A DNA stretch of 60,944 bases, from assembly GCF_003313395.1 (NCBI RefSeq), contig NZ_QNFZ01001068.1, positions 1-60,944 on the forward strand. Reading direction: 5' to 3'. A program made the position numbers and the translations under genes. Origin of the DNA: Nonomuraea lactucae (GTDB lineage: Bacteria > Actinomycetota > Actinomycetes > Streptosporangiales > Streptosporangiaceae). Below the pieces are notes generated by a model. It was not told where the DNA came from and searched no databases. It worked only from the letters and a program-made list of their open reading frames with translations. Every line of letters starts with the position of its first letter. The first letter of the stretch is position 1. Shown here piece by piece: positions 8,339-16,958 of the stretch.

Positions 8339-11300
8339 TCAGGCGCCGCTGTGGATGTGGGATGCCCAGGCGGACGGATGCAGCGGGAGAAGCTCGCGGA
8401 CGCTCCGGACGGCGCTGTGCAGAGCCACCGCGCCGTCGATCGTGCCGCGCCAGTCCAGCCCCGCGTACACGAGTTTGGCGAAGCGCAGCGCGATACGGTC
8501 GCTGACCGGCCAGAGCGTGCTGATCACGTGCCGGTATCCGATGAGCTGGAACGCCGAGGCCAGGTGGATCGCCTCGTCGGTGAGCCTGATGCCAGGACGC
8601 GCGGATGAGCACGCCGACAGGTAGGCCAGCTCGGCCCGCCGAAGGTCGAGCCTGCCAACGTCGACCACGGTCAACGGTCGCGAGAGATGGTCGTGGACGA
8701 GAAGCCTGCCCGCCGACGGATCCGTGGGTTCGTCGCAGGCGTGGCAGGCGAAGTGGGCCCAGTGGGCCTCGGCCAGCGCCGTGAGCACGGACTCGTGGGT
8801 GGCTTGGGGACCGGTCATGATGGCGGCGTCGCCGGGGACGAGGTCGCGAACGGCGGCGGCCTCGCCAAAGGCTCCGGGGATGGGCGAGGCGTCAGGCGTC
8901 GTGGGCATGGCCACCAGCAGCCCCTGAGGATCGGGCGAGCCGTCCTCGGGTTCCGGGAAACGGGCGCGGCGCGCGTGGGCGAGCGCCCGTACGGTCGGCG
9001 TGTAGGAGGAGACGGCCCGGTCCGGTACGGCGGCGTGTCCGGGCTCCCGGTGACGTCCTGCGGCGTGCAGCGGCAGGTAGGCCAGCGGGCCGGTGGGGCA
9101 CCACCACAGGCGAGGCCATGGGCCGCCCGGCCGTGGCGGGCCGTTGATGGCGAGCACGCGCATGACCGGCGCGGCGATCCTGTCCCAGAGCCAGGCGAGC
9201 GTGTCGAGGATGACGTCCTCCTCGGCCGGTTCGGCGTCCACCGCGGACAAGAACGCCGTCGCCTTGCTCTTGACATCCTCGGCCGACAGCCGCGGCAGGG
9301 ACAGGACCCGCAGACCGGAGCCGGTCAGGATCAGCGCGTCGGCGCGATGGTCGCTGACGTTGACCACCACCACGGGGCCGTGCCTCGCTTCCGCACGCAT
9401 CTGGTCGAACGTCATCGGCAACAGGAATCCCGCCATGCCGGGCAGCCGGCGGATCCGCTCCAGACTCTCCTCCCAGGCCACGGCCAGTGACCGGCGGCGG
9501 GCCGCGGCTCCTGGCAGGTCGACGACGTCGGTCTCCGAGGCGTTGAGCAAGGCGCGCAGCCGGATCAGGTCGTCGGCGTCGTCCGGGTGGCGGCGGCGGA
9601 GTTCGGCGAGCCCGCCCCGCATGGCCAGATCCTCGTTCAGCATCAAGCCCCGGCCTTCCTCCATCAGGAGCAGGGCACGGCGAGGATCGCCCGCGTCGAG
9701 GGCCGCGCTCGCGGCCTCTGACGGTAGCCCCTCGGCCTCTCCGATGCCGTGCTCGCGGTCGGTGCGCGCCCGAGAACGCGCGGCCGTCCTCGGTAGCAGC
9801 GCCACTGCGGCGGCGTACCGGTGGAGGGCGTCGCGCCTGTCGTCCATCGCCGTCGCCAGGCGGGCGCCCGCCCGGTAGGCGTTGATGCGCACGGCCGGGG
9901 GGATGCTCGCGGAGGCGGCGGCCTCGTGGAACACGGCGCGGGCTCGCACGCCGACGGCGGGCTCCATCGTGGCGTGGAAGACGCGGGCCAAGGTACGGCC
10001 CATGTCGATGAGCCGATGGGAGCGCCGGGAATGGTCCTGCGGGGTCTCGTCCATGGCGCCGTCGTAGGTGTTCACGGCCTCTTCGAGTACCGAGGGGTCG
10101 CCTGTCCGCTCGTACTCCGTTAGCAACGCGGAGCCGAGGTTGACGAGGTTGGCGCCCAGATCTTCATATCCGCGCGGTGTCGCCGCCACCGCATGACGAG
10201 CCCGGTCCAGCGCCTCTTTCCGCATACGCGCGTCGCCCGTTGCCTCGGCGCCTCGCTGCAGGGTGGTGCAGAGCAGGGCAAAGGCGTCGGCGTGGTCGGG
10301 ATGATCCGCTGGGGTCACGTGGAAGGCGCGGCGGCTCACCGCGATCGCCTCGACCAGGTCGGCGTCGCGAAGCTCTCGTTCGTAGCGCGTCAGGAGCGCG
10401 CCGCCCAGGTTGACGAGGCGGACCGCCAGCTTGCGATGATCGGCTGGAGAGGCCTCGACGGCCAGGCGGGCCACTTTGACCGCCTCGTGCAGGTCCTCGC
10501 TGTCGCCTCGCTGCTGGAAGAGGCGGCGAAGCGCCCCGCTGAGGCCCGTCGCGATCATCGCGGCGGCCGGATGGCCGGGATCCGCCCTTTCCAGCGCGGT
10601 ACGGTGCGCCTCCACCGCCTGATCCAGCAGGTCGATGTCTCCGGTCTGCTCGTAGGCGTGGCGGAGCGTCAGGCCGAGATTGTGCTGGCGTCCCGGCCAG
10701 TACGGGTCGTCCTGCGCCAGCAGGTCGACGGCGTCACGGCCGGCCGCCACCGACTCGCGCAGCGCGCTCATGTCGCCCGTCATGGAGAAGAGCACGCGAA
10801 GGGCCAGCCCGACGTTGGACAACAGGCCGGCCTCGTCAGAACCGCCGGCCGGCACCAGGGCGACCCCTTCGCGGCCTGCGGCCGCGGCGAGCCGCAACTG
10901 TTCCGGATCGCCCCGCTCACCGCCCAGGTAGCGCAGTGACACGCAGAGGTTCATCAGCATGACGCCACGGTCATGACCCGTGCTGCGGTCCGCGGCGAGC
11001 CGGTGCGCCCGCGCCGCCTCTTCGAGCGCTTGCACGTCCCTGACCCGTTCGTAGAGACGCTGGAGGGCGTTGGCGTAGTTGGCGAGCCGGCGGGCGTACC
11101 AGGGGTGGTCCTCCGGCGTCGCCTCCACCGCCGAGTGCCCGGCGCGTACGGCTTCGTGCAGCAGGTCGACTCGCTCGGTGATCTCGGAGAGGCGGCGGGC
11201 CGCCACGCTCAGGCGCGATAAGCTGTGCGCGGCGTGGGCGGGTGTGGGGGCGGCCGCTATCGCCGCCCGCAGCGACTCGATCGCTGCTCTCAGATCGCTC

Positions 11301-11371
11301 GCGTCCCCGGTCCGCAGAGCGTGCAGAAGAACCCTCAGGGCCTCGGCTTCGAGCGCGTCCGCCTGATTCAC
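8339..11371 (-). CDS. TPR-CHAT caspase-like protease (copy 2)
   Basis: The 1010-residue protein has a long array of TPR-like repeats (about residues 20-600), each opening with patterns such as LANYANALQRLYER or LVNLGSALLTEYERTGD. A CHAT domain follows at about 700-1005. The catalytic pair is His877 in AHFACHACDEP and Cys921 in LAYLSACSSAR, the classical spacing and context for CHAT. The gene lies 38 bases downstream of the macro-cyclase gene on the same strand and is convergent with CHAT copy 1. The two CHAT proteins differ in repeat number and in sequence around the dyad, so they are not a recent duplication. This suggests two distinct roles, for example activator and executioner, although that is inference. 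Confidence 0.88.
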   Translation of the reverse strand: MNQADALEAEALRVLLHALRTGDASDLRAAIESLRAAIAAAPTPAHAAHSLSRLSVAARRLSEITERVDLLHEAVRAGHSAVEATPEDHPWYARRLANYANALQRLYERVRDVQALEEAARAHRLAADRSTGHDRGVMLMNLCVSLRYLGGERGDPEQLRLAAAAGREGVALVPAGGSDEAGLLSNVGLALRVLFSMTGDMSALRESVAAGRDAVDLLAQDDPYWPGRQHNLGLTLRHAYEQTGDIDLLDQAVEAHRTALERADPGHPAAAMIATGLSGALRRLFQQRGDSEDLHEAVKVARLAVEASPADHRKLAVRLVNLGGALLTRYERELRDADLVEAIAVSRRAFHVTPADHPDHADAFALLCTTLQRGAEATGDARMRKEALDRARHAVAATPRGYEDLGANLVNLGSALLTEYERTGDPSVLEEAVNTYDGAMDETPQDHSRRSHRLIDMGRTLARVFHATMEPAVGVRARAVFHEAAASASIPPAVRINAYRAGARLATAMDDRRDALHRYAAAVALLPRTAARSRARTDREHGIGEAEGLPSEAASAALDAGDPRRALLLMEEGRGLMLNEDLAMRGGLAELRRRHPDDADDLIRLRALLNASETDVVDLPGAAARRRSLAVAWEESLERIRRLPGMAGFLLPMTFDQMRAEARHGPVVVVNVSDHRADALILTGSGLRVLSLPRLSAEDVKSKATAFLSAVDAEPAEEDVILDTLAWLWDRIAAPVMRVLAINGPPRPGGPWPRLWWCPTGPLAYLPLHAAGRHREPGHAAVPDRAVSSYTPTVRALAHARRARFPEPEDGSPDPQGLLVAMPTTPDASPIPGAFGEAAAVRDLVPGDAAIMTGPQATHESVLTALAEAHWAHFACHACDEPTDPSAGRLLVHDHLSRPLTVVDVGRLDLRRAELAYLSACSSARPGIRLTDEAIHLASAFQLIGYRHVISTLWPVSDRIALRFAKLVYAGLDWRGTIDGAVALHSAVRSVRELLPLHPSAWASHIHSGA

Positions 11372-11409
11372 CGTTGCAGCGTACGAAACACCGATACGGC
11401 GCGGGATCG

Positions 11410-12843
11410 TCAGTCCACGCTGGTGTCTGAATCGTCACGAGGCGGCGAGGTCCAGAGCCATGCGTTCTCCGCGAACTCCTTCACCGCCACGTGAACCGGA
11501 CGGAAGTCGTCCGCGGAGAGTTCCGAGTACCCCGGTCTGATCACGTCTTTGTACATCTGCTCGGAGACGAGAACCACCAGTTCCGCGTCCGGAGCTTCGA
11601 CCGCCGCCGTCCGCAGCGGGGCGCTGTCGACCATGCGGCTGATGTCGACGATCACGGAGCCGGAGAAGCCGGCGGCACCGGGGCCCGCGAGTCCGGCGCC
11701 CACCGCCATGCGCAGCCGGATCTTGTCCGCCTCGTTCCGGTTGTCCTCGGCGAGCCTGCTCGTGAACGAGCGGATGAGGGTGGACAGGGCCGTCGTCGGA
11801 TCGACGTCGTCCGGCAGGAAGGCGGTGAACCCGTCGCCCGCCCATTGATGCTCGACCGAGCCGACGGCCGTGTCACAGTCCCGCAGCACGCCGGACACTA
11901 AGTCCCTTAGCCGTTCCTGGACCCGTTCCTGGGCGGGTCCGGGCCGGGCACCGTAACCGATGACGTCCACCACGAAGCCCATCCGAAGCCGCTTGCGCAC
12001 CGGCGCCCTCGTACGCGCCGCCGTGAAGCCGCTCTCGGGGACGATGACGGGCAGTTCCGCGGGCGGGGCGACGAGCGCGGTCAGCGCTCTGGACGCGGCG
12101 AAGACCCGGGCGCACGCCGCGAGCTCCCTGTCGGTGTAGGCCAGCAGGTAGACGATCGAGACATGGGTGCCCGGCGTGGTACGGAAGTGGTCGACGGCCG
12201 CGCCGAGCATCATCGCGATGGTGGGTTCCAGCTCCCCGCCGCCTTGCCCGACGCCCAGCAAGGGAAACAGGACGCTCGCCGGCGGCGGTCGTCCCCCCAT
12301 CCGGTCGACTTCAGCCAGGGCGTTCGTCACGCAGGTGCCGATCTCGGGGACCTGCCGGAACCCCGAGCCCGGTTCGCCCTGGACGGAGGCGACGTGCACG
12401 ATCGCGCGTATTCCGATGCGCCGCATGTCGCCCGGTCCCGTGACAACCGCGGTGGCGGCGGGCAGCGGCAGGCGACCGCTCGTCTTCCTGGTCAGTTCCT
12501 CGGTGATGACGTCGCGGACGACTCGCCCGGCGGCGTCGCGTTCCGCGCCCTCGTATCGGATGATGCTGGAGATCGAGAACTCTTCGACCCGCGCCATCTT
12601 CATGCCGGTGTTCTCGGAGTTCACCCATACCTCGGCGCAGCGGACACGCCTGATGTCGCCGCACACGATGCCGACGTACCGGCTGGGCGGCTCCTTGACG
12701 GCACGTACCCGGAAATACCGGATCTCCATGGAATGGAGCGGACGTCCGCTCCCGCGCACCAGCCGGAGGCGGATCGCCCACAGGGCGGCGACCGCCAGGA
12801 CGGCGGAGCCGACGGCGACGAGGACCCACTGCGAGCCGGTCAT
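11410..12843 (-). CDS. Membrane-anchored macro domain-class III cyclase-like fusion
   Basis: The 477-residue protein starts with one membrane helix (about residues 6-27). A macro (ADP-ribose-binding) fold follows at about 55-260, recognisable from GDIRRVRCAEVWVNSENTG, VTGPGDMRRIGIRAIVHVAS and VLFPLLGVGQGG. The C-terminal half (about 285-470) resembles class III nucleotidyl cyclases. D293 in FVVDVIGYG and D337 in WAGDGFTAF match the two metal-binding aspartates, and their 44-residue spacing is the same as in animal adenylyl cyclases. An SRM motif could supply the transition-state arginine. The lysine that precedes GD in adenylyl cyclases is Gln here, so the base specificity is open. The cognate relationship to the DUF5706 effector is inferred from the Pycsar precedent. 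The gene sits between CATRA-PNP (9-base gap) and TPR-CHAT copy 2. Confidence 0.72.
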   Translation of the reverse strand: MTGSQWVLVAVGSAVLAVAALWAIRLRLVRGSGRPLHSMEIRYFRVRAVKEPPSRYVGIVCGDIRRVRCAEVWVNSENTGMKMARVEEFSISSIIRYEGAERDAAGRVVRDVITEELTRKTSGRLPLPAATAVVTGPGDMRRIGIRAIVHVASVQGEPGSGFRQVPEIGTCVTNALAEVDRMGGRPPPASVLFPLLGVGQGGGELEPTIAMMLGAAVDHFRTTPGTHVSIVYLLAYTDRELAACARVFAASRALTALVAPPAELPVIVPESGFTAARTRAPVRKRLRMGFVVDVIGYGARPGPAQERVQERLRDLVSGVLRDCDTAVGSVEHQWAGDGFTAFLPDDVDPTTALSTLIRSFTSRLAEDNRNEADKIRLRMAVGAGLAGPGAAGFSGSVIVDISRMVDSAPLRTAAVEAPDAELVVLVSEQMYKDVIRPGYSELSADDFRPVHVAVKEFAENAWLWTSPPRDDSDTSVD

Positions 12844-12852
12844 GCCCGGCGC

Positions 12853-14883
12853 CTATCGTCGTACGCGCCGGGGTTGGCCACCGCGCGGTGCGAGAGGTGG
12901 GCACTGGCCCAGCAGGGCCCGGGAATAGGCGGCGGCCGCCGCGGATGCGTAGTTTCGCCAGGTGCGGCCGGTACGTTCGTCGCCGTAGTCGCTGATGCCC
13001 CGGACGACCAGCCATTCCAGTCCGTTGAAGAAGCTCGCGCGTCCCACGCCCTTGCCCTCCATCTCCATGGCCCGCAGGTCATGTTCCCGGGCGAGCCGGT
13101 CACGGGTCTTGGCATTGCGCAGCGCCCGGTCGGCGCTGCCGATGTAGCCCTGGTGCACCTTCGGCAGGCCCGGCCGGTGCCCGCTGGCCGCCAGGTCGGG
13201 ATGGGCGGCCGGCTCCTCGTCGTCGTCCGACAGGTAGAGCAGGTCCGTGGAGGCCGGTGGCCGGCCGAAACCGGCGACCGCGGTGACCCGGCCCAGGATG
13301 TCCTCCCATGGTCGCCGTCCGGCCATCTCGTCGGCCTCCAGGAACGCGGTCTGCCGCGTGAGCAGCGACGACGGCCTGGGGAAGGGCTGTCTCGGCTCGG
13401 CGCCCGCCGGCCGGTCCACGACATGGTCGTAGTCCACGATCCCCCAGCTCGACACCACGATGTCGCCCAGCCGGACGTGTTTGTCAGGCCGCCTCAGGTC
13501 CGGGACGCCGGCCGCGATGCCGGCCACGAGGACGTAGCCCACCGACCGGAAGCTGCGCGAAAGATTGGCGCACCCGTCGGCCGCCGCATCGTTGGCGGTG
13601 TCGCCTAGCAGCGTGACGACCACATGGTGCGGACGCTCGCGGTCGGCGCTGGGCATCGTCCCGGTGAAGTAGTGAGCCCGGTCGTCCTCGATGTTCCACC
13701 GGCTCTCGCCGTCGAGCAGGACCCGTACGGCCGCGAGTTCCTCCGGCATCGCCGTGATGATCCCGATCGTCGGAGCGTCCTCTGGGGGGCCGCCGTCGTG
13801 TCGTCCGGCTGTCCGCGCGGCGACCTCGCTCACCGAACGCGCCCCTTCCACGGCCCCCTCCAAGTACACGATCTCGTCCTTCAGCCGGCGCCTGAACCAG
13901 TCGGCCAGGTCCAGATCGCTCCGTACGGAACCGTCGGGTGCGATCCCCCGCCGCGCGGAACCCAGCGCCGACCCGGCGTTGTCCGCGGCGATCTCCGCGG
14001 TGTGCTCCAGGTTCTTCAGCACCGAGACCAGGTGGCCCGACCGCGCCATGTCGAGCCGCAGCCCGGCCAGCCGGTCGGCCAGTCGCGCCCCCGCACGGCC
14101 GGCGAGCTGCAGCACCTCGTCGCTGCCCGCCTGCAGTGAGGCCCGCAGGGTCGCGGCGGAGGGGTAGGTCTTGTGCGTCCTCAGCTCGTACCTGAGCTTG
14201 GCGATGTGCATGAGGTAGCGAGCCAGCACAGGCATCTCTTCTGGATTGTGGAGCGACCAGGTCCAGTCGCTGAGCGCGTCGTCCGACCGCGGAGGCGCGG
14301 CCACGATGAGCGCCCTGGCCGACCGCTCGGGATCGGTGTCGGAGAACTCCCAGGCCACCAGGCCCGCCGGGAGCGTCAGCCCCAGGGGCCGCCACCCGCT
14401 GCCTGGCGCGTGGCGTACCGGGCACTCGGTGAAGAGGGCGCGTGCCGCGTCAGGATGCCGGGGCTCGGTCACCTTGGCGAGGTAGAGGTGTGCCGTGCCG
14501 AGGAACGCCTTGGACGGCTGGAGCACCTGTGCGATGAGCCGGCCGTGCTCCTCCCAGCGGGGAGGTTCCGCACGGGGACCACGCGGAGCGGCGGACAGCA
14601 ACGCCAGGTTCAGGACGTCGTGTTCGCGGCGTAGGAACATCTGCCGGCCGCCGTCCACGCTCTCCTGCACGGCGAGCGCCTTCGACTCCGGTCCGGATCG
14701 GAGGTCGGCGGGCAGGCCGTCGGGCAGATGGGAGTCGGGGGTCGGACGGTCCGTGCCGAGCAGGTCGCGCCCGCGCTGCCACATCTCGCGGACGAGCCCG
14801 ACCGACCTTTCAGCGCGGGGGCCTTCGAGCAGCACGTAGGCGTGTGCGACCAGCTCCTGCTCCACCACACGGATCTGCACCAT
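12853..14883 (-). CDS. CATRA-like protein fused to nucleoside phosphorylase (PNP) domain
   Basis: The start ATG at 14883 has a GGAG site five bases upstream, and a longer frame to 15237 runs through the divergent small gene. Residues 1 to about 365 match my recollection of the CATRA (caspase and TPR repeat-associated) region, beginning VEQELVAHAYVLLEG and containing a long helical middle. Residues 370-676 form a PNP/MTA-SAH nucleosidase-like domain, with GIITAMPEELAAV, VAGIAAGVPD, a purine-site Glu in RAMEMEGKGV and the catalytic Asp in VVRGISDYGD. PNP domains in other defence systems, such as Detocs, destroy ATP, so a nucleotide-depleting effector role is plausible but inferred. It is the first gene of a CATRA-cyclase-CHAT operon. 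Confidence 0.75.
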   Translation of the reverse strand: MVQIRVVEQELVAHAYVLLEGPRAERSVGLVREMWQRGRDLLGTDRPTPDSHLPDGLPADLRSGPESKALAVQESVDGGRQMFLRREHDVLNLALLSAAPRGPRAEPPRWEEHGRLIAQVLQPSKAFLGTAHLYLAKVTEPRHPDAARALFTECPVRHAPGSGWRPLGLTLPAGLVAWEFSDTDPERSARALIVAAPPRSDDALSDWTWSLHNPEEMPVLARYLMHIAKLRYELRTHKTYPSAATLRASLQAGSDEVLQLAGRAGARLADRLAGLRLDMARSGHLVSVLKNLEHTAEIAADNAGSALGSARRGIAPDGSVRSDLDLADWFRRRLKDEIVYLEGAVEGARSVSEVAARTAGRHDGGPPEDAPTIGIITAMPEELAAVRVLLDGESRWNIEDDRAHYFTGTMPSADRERPHHVVVTLLGDTANDAAADGCANLSRSFRSVGYVLVAGIAAGVPDLRRPDKHVRLGDIVVSSWGIVDYDHVVDRPAGAEPRQPFPRPSSLLTRQTAFLEADEMAGRRPWEDILGRVTAVAGFGRPPASTDLLYLSDDDEEPAAHPDLAASGHRPGLPKVHQGYIGSADRALRNAKTRDRLAREHDLRAMEMEGKGVGRASFFNGLEWLVVRGISDYGDERTGRTWRNYASAAAAAYSRALLGQCPPLAPRGGQPRRVRR

Positions 14884-14957
14884 GCCGGCTCCGCTTCGCC
14901 CTGGCGTCCCACCAATCCTAGTGCCTGGCTCGCCGCGACTCCGGGCCGCGAGGCAAC

Positions 14958-14963
14958 TAGAGT
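14958..14963 (+). promoter_or_regulatory. Putative -10 element of a leaderless transcript
   Basis: TAGAGT fits the TANNNT pattern and ends seven bases before the ATG at 14971, with no ribosome site between. This is the arrangement of actinobacterial leaderless genes. The divergent CATRA-PNP gene starts 88 bases away, so both promoters share this short spacer. Confidence 0.4.
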
Positions 14964-14970
14964 TGAGCGC

Positions 14971-15270
14971 ATGACGCGGGATCCGCTGCACGCCGCCGCA
15001 GCCGCCGACGTGCTGGAGGATCTCCTCCAGTGGACGTTGCCGGCGCACCGATGGCGTGACGTGGACCAGATCCTCATCAGGATGATCGAGGCTCTTCCTG
15101 ACGCACCACCCGCGCTGACGGCCGAACTCGAGCTCATCAGCCCTCGGCGTGTCCGCCGCATAGGGCACAAGCGTGAAGAGCCGGTGGATACGCCTCCGCC
15201 GCCCCTCGTGTTGGAACGCGCGAATCAGCTGATCCACGACTATTCACCCGAATCCGAGGAGTCCACATGA
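14971..15270 (+). CDS. Small CATRA-associated protein
   Basis: The 99-residue protein has no recognisable enzyme motif. The N-terminal half is helical and hydrophobic in register (VLEDLLQWTLPAHRWRDV, then VDQILIRMIEALPDA), and the C-terminal third is Arg/Pro rich. It is divergent from, and adjacent to, the CATRA-PNP gene. Small ORFs of this size accompany CATRA genes and are annotated as CATRA system-associated proteins, as I recall, so I assign it by context. It may be an adaptor or inhibitor that keeps the system off. The chosen ATG follows a TANNNT element directly, and a longer in-frame ORF to 14728 lies antisense to the CATRA gene and is disregarded. Confidence 0.62.
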   Translation: MTRDPLHAAAAADVLEDLLQWTLPAHRWRDVDQILIRMIEALPDAPPALTAELELISPRRVRRIGHKREEPVDTPPPPLVLERANQLIHDYSPESEEST

Positions 15271-15464
15271 CCTCTCGGCGGAGGGTGGCGGGTTCATCGC
15301 ACTGCTGCTGGGCGCGGTGAGCCGCCATCGTGGTTCCTTGCCGACGGTCCGGGTTGGGGGCGGTGGCCTGGGGAAACTCTTGGCATGAGGAGTACACGTC
15401 CTGAACCGTGAGCCCGATCCGTGGCACGAGGTCTCGGCGGCGGCAGAGCGCGGAGGCGACATAG

Positions 15465-16958
15465 ATGAGACCGTGGGCAGAGATCAGGGAGACGCACTCC
15501 TCCGTGGTGATCTTTCTCGGTGATCACGCGTACAAGATCAAGAAGCCGGTGAACCTGGCCTTCCTCGACTTCACCACCAGGGAAGCCCGCCAGAGGGTCT
15601 GCCGGGATGAGGTGGAGCTCAACCGGCGGCTGGCGCCCGATGTCTACGAAGGGGTCGCCGACGTGCTCGGGCCTGACGGCCGGCCCTGCGAGCATCTCGT
15701 CGTCATGCGGCGCATGCCCGAGGAGCGCCGCCTGGCCACGATGGTTCGGTCGGGCAAGCCGGTGGAGGGGTACGTGCGGCAGACCGCCCGGATGCTCGCG
15801 AGCATGCACGGCAGCGCCCGTCGCAGCCCGGAGATCGACAGGCAGGGTACGCAGGAGGCGCTGCGGACCCGCTGGACGGCGAGCTTCGAGCAGGTCCGCG
15901 CGTTGCCGGAGCCGGCAGTCAACGCCGACACGGTGTGCGAGATCGAGCGACTCACGTTGCGTTTCCTCGACGGCCGGGAGCGCCTGTTCGCCACCCGGAT
16001 CACCGAGGGGCGGGTCGTCGAGGGGCACGGAGACCTGATGGCCGAGGACATCTTCTGCCTGGACGACGGGCCGCGAATCCTGGACTGCCTGGAGTTCGAC
16101 GAACGGCTCCGTTCACTCGACGGGCTGGACGACGCGGCCTTCCTGGCCATGGACCTGGAACGGCTGGGCGCGCCCCGACTGGCGGAGTCGTTCCTCCACC
16201 GGTACGCCGAGTTCTCCGGCGACCCCTCGCCGCCCTCGCTGTGGCACCACTATGTCGCCTACCGGGCCTTCGTCCGCGCCAAGGTGGCCTGCCTACGGCA
16301 CTGGCAGGGAAGTCCGGCCGCGGCGTGGGAGGCGCGCGACCTGGCCGGGCTCACGCTGCGCCACCTGCAGGCCGGCGCCGTCACCCTGGTCCTTGTCGGC
16401 GGGTTGCCGGGGACGGGCAAGTCGACCGTGGCCGCCGCCATCGGCGAACGTCTCAGCTACCCGATCCTGAACAGCGACCGCATCCGCAAGGAACTCGCCT
16501 GCCTCGCACCGGAACAGCCCGCGCCCGCGCCGTTCGGCGAAGGCATCTACAGCCGGGAGTGGACCCGGCGTACGTATCACGAACTGCTGGCCCGAGCCGA
16601 AACTCTGCTCCGTCACGGCGAACCGGTCGTGCTCGACGCCTCCTGGACAGACGCCGCGTCCCGAGCGGATGCCAGGGATGTCGCCCAGCGGACGTCCAGC
16701 GATGTCGTGGAACTGCGCTGCATCGCTCCGCGACAAGTCAGCACAGAACGCCTGGCTCGCCGCACCGGCGGCGTCTCGGACGCCGACCAGGCGATCGCCG
16801 CGGCGATGGCGGCGAGCACGGGGCCCTGGCCGGAGGCGGCCGAGATCGACACCAGCAGCGGCCCGGATCAGGCTCTCGATCGGGCGCTCGGCGCGATCCA
16901 CGCACGCTGGGCCACCGCGCCGTGGCGGTTCCGGCGCTCGCAGATGGAACCCGGCTGA
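15465..16958 (+). CDS. Bifunctional APH-like/AAA kinase-like protein (Rv2004c type)
   Basis: The 497-residue protein has an aminoglycoside-phosphotransferase-like N-terminal half with HGDLMAEDIF and ILDCLEFDERLR, the expected catalytic and metal loops. The C-terminal half is a P-loop kinase resembling gluconate or zeta-toxin-like AAA_33 proteins, with the Walker A sequence GLPGTGKST at about residue 313. Proteins with this layout are common in actinobacterial dormancy islands, and the M. tuberculosis Rv2004c gene belongs to the DosR regulon. The true substrate is not known. The GGAGG-like site eight bases before ATG supports the start. It forms the border between the conflict locus and the dormancy island. 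Confidence 0.85.
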   Translation: MRPWAEIRETHSSVVIFLGDHAYKIKKPVNLAFLDFTTREARQRVCRDEVELNRRLAPDVYEGVADVLGPDGRPCEHLVVMRRMPEERRLATMVRSGKPVEGYVRQTARMLASMHGSARRSPEIDRQGTQEALRTRWTASFEQVRALPEPAVNADTVCEIERLTLRFLDGRERLFATRITEGRVVEGHGDLMAEDIFCLDDGPRILDCLEFDERLRSLDGLDDAAFLAMDLERLGAPRLAESFLHRYAEFSGDPSPPSLWHHYVAYRAFVRAKVACLRHWQGSPAAAWEARDLAGLTLRHLQAGAVTLVLVGGLPGTGKSTVAAAIGERLSYPILNSDRIRKELACLAPEQPAPAPFGEGIYSREWTRRTYHELLARAETLLRHGEPVVLDASWTDAASRADARDVAQRTSSDVVELRCIAPRQVSTERLARRTGGVSDADQAIAAAMAASTGPWPEAAEIDTSSGPDQALDRALGAIHARWATAPWRFRRSQMEPG

